25,659 bases of DNA from the NCBI GenBank assembly GCA_965178125.1, contig CBCXTV010000038.1:1-25659 (forward strand). The letters are read 5' to 3'. Both the position numbers and the translations under genes were made by a program. Source of the DNA: Bilabrum cf. latius. Taxonomy: Eukaryota > Bigyra: Bicosoecida > Bigyra > Bicosoecida. The notes beneath the pieces are model-generated. The model was not told the origin of the DNA. It did no database searches and worked only from the letters and a program-made list of their open reading frames with translations. Below, in pieces: positions 24,073 through 25,659 of the stretch (within the stretch, counting starts at the first letter, position 1; every line of letters starts with the position of its first letter).

Positions 24073-25659
24073 CTCTGGCGAGCTACCAACTACAGGTGTC
24101 CCGCATCGCGCGCCTTGGGTTGCCTTATGCGGTCAAGCTCATGCTGCTGGCGGCTGTCGCTGTCTCTGTGATGATGTTCGGGGCGGGGCAGGCGCTCGTG
24201 CCCCAAGCGGAAGTCCTCGCCGCCAGCCGGCGGTTATACGTGGTGCTAGCCAAGAAGTGCTTTCGGGCGGACCCTGACGTGTATGCTGCGATCGCGCCCT
24301 GTAGAATTCTGCCTGGCGCGCTCGCGGACGGGCACGTCAGCCGCCGCGACCTGCGGCGCAAGCGCTGCTTGCGGCGCTGCAGTTGCGGGTCTTCGGCGCG
24401 ATGGGGTGGCAGTCCCTAGCGGCGTGTGGCAGGGCGCGCATGGCGCGCGCCTGCGCTCCCTGCGAGTTGAAGATCTCTTGCTTGACAGCTGGCGGGCCCG
24501 ACACTGGTGGCTGCTTTACTAGGTCCGCGGCCACTTCGCGCAAGTCCCGCGCCCAGATGCGGTCGGTATGGGGGCCTCCCTCGCTAAGGCCTGGCCGCGC
24601 GACCAGCAAGGCGCGCTGCAAGCGGCTTCGGGCGGCTCCGCAGTGCCCCAGGCGGTTGCGGCCAAGCGGGTGGCCGGTGGCGCGCTTTGCCCCCACTGCC
24701 GCCAGGCCGAGAGAAGACCTGGGAGCACTGCTTCTGGCGGTGGGGCGCGATCCGCCGCCGGTTGGCCTTTCAGCTGCCGGAGTTCGAGGCCATCCGGCTC
24801 ACCAGCATCTTGGCCCAGGATTCGGATTTGTGGGCGCATCGGGCGGCTGCCGAGGCCTACGCCCTCCCGCGACCGGACCCTGAAGTCATCCGGGTCGCTT
24901 GGCTGGATGGCATAGCGCCGTCGACCCCTAGGACCCCATGCTAAGCCGCGCCGGCTGGGCGGTTGTCTGGTGGAACTTTGTGAACAGCGTTGGGCGCTCC
25001 GGGCGAGCGCCCGGTGCGCAGACGGTGGCGCGTGCCGAGCTGGTTGCCTTGGTGTGGGCGGTGGAAGCCGCCCAGCAGCCCGTCTTGTGCTACAGCGACT
25101 GCCAATATGTGGTGCGTGGCGCCCGCACCTTGCTTGCCGGCGCGCCCGAGCGACTGCTCGAGGGCCGTCACGGGGACCTGTGGCGCCGCCTCCTCTCGGC
25201 CGGCCCGGCCCCGTAAGTCCGCTGGGTTCGAAGCCACCGGCCTCAAGAGGTCGTGGAGGACCACGAAGTCGTCCACTGGGTCCGCAACCACGTGGCCGAC
25301 CACCTGGCGAAGGCGCCGGCGCGAGCGCCGCGGGTGCCGTTGTGGATGCGCCAACGTCGGGCGGCTGCCCTGGCTGAGGTTTCCCACGCTCACGACGTCA
25401 TCGGTCAAGCGGAGTGCGCGCACCTCGAGGCCGTCCGGGGGCCGCTGCGCTGGGCGCGGCTGCTGGCCGGCAAGCGGCGGCTCGAGGATAACCACGAGGG
25501 CCGGCTGGTCCGGCCGCGGCTGGAAGAAGCCTCGCATGCGGCGGTGCACGTCTTCGTCCCTGCTGAGGGTGCTTTCTCCCGTCAAGCGCGGTGCCGACGC
25601 TGGGACCTCGCCGTGCGTGGCACTGGCCAATGGTTACGGCGGCTCGCGCGCGCGGCTGC
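24073..25659 (+). pseudogene. LINE (non-LTR) retrotransposon remnant: RT thumb, zinc motif, RNase H
   Basis: The fragment starts within the RT C-terminal region: RIARLGLPYAVKLMLLAAVA…MMFGAGQ, then RADPDVYAAI. A frame change leads to a zinc motif in two frames: CPHCRQAE, then EKTWEHCFWRW, where a final Cys appears replaced by Trp. Next is a LINE-type RNase H: VAWLDG (first Asp), shift, HSAVDP, a TAG, DPMLSRAGWAVVWW, ARAELVALVWAVE (Glu), LCYSDCQYVVRGARTL (Asp), a TAA at 25214, VRWVRSHRPQE, and NHVADHLAKAP (last Asp). About 110 further residues stay open to the window end. Two stops and at least two shifts show it is dead. The APE endonuclease and RT palm are missing on the left. The right end lies outside the window. 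Confidence 0.75.

Overview
The window looks like nuclear DNA of a dinoflagellate, from a GC-rich lineage. The grounds are: coding segments interrupted by short introns with GT, GC and probably GA donors; seven or more coding blocks in a row on one strand; heavy simple-sequence and minisatellite content, mostly between or inside genes; and fragments of Ty1/copia and LINE retroelements with their own RNase H domains. I see no bacterial operon structure, rRNA, tRNA or CRISPR array. The host assignment is an inference from gene style, not from a marker gene.

Layout. 250-705 is a poly-C / CCCCA / CCCA low-complexity block. From about 1.09 to 21.87 kb every supportable coding segment lies on the minus strand, so it reads right to left. 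In transcription order these are: a short orphan ORF (21868-21656); a large two-part gene with transposase-like features (21152-17754); a companion ORF (17648-16710); a Cys-containing ORF (16618-16075); a small ORF with one membrane segment followed by a SAP-like motif (15346-14668); an RS-, Pro- and Gln-rich zinc-knuckle protein (13956-12206); an Ala/Glu-rich segment with a basic NLS (10944-about 10130) that probably precedes a C5-cytosine DNA methyltransferase (9529-7566); and a gene of about nine exons with an N-terminal four-cysteine module (about 6460-1086). Introns and spacers hold (CAGG)n tracts on the sense strand, several minisatellites, a CAG/CTG run and a fold-back repeat with 10-bp periodicity.

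From 22.7 kb to the right end the coding strand switches to plus and holds two decayed retroelements: the RT tail and RNase H of a Ty1/copia element (22701-23732), and a LINE remnant (about 24073-25659, running off the window) with RT thumb, zinc motif and a second, unrelated RNase H.

How the parts may fit together (inference): the minus-strand block is either a normal dinoflagellate unidirectional gene cluster, or much of it is one large mobile element that couples a DDE-like transposase, accessory zinc/SAP/RS proteins and its own cytosine methyltransferase. The methyltransferase is the only enzyme I can identify firmly. The last exon of the leftmost gene changes frame four times, so part of the block is decaying or the assembly carries indel errors.
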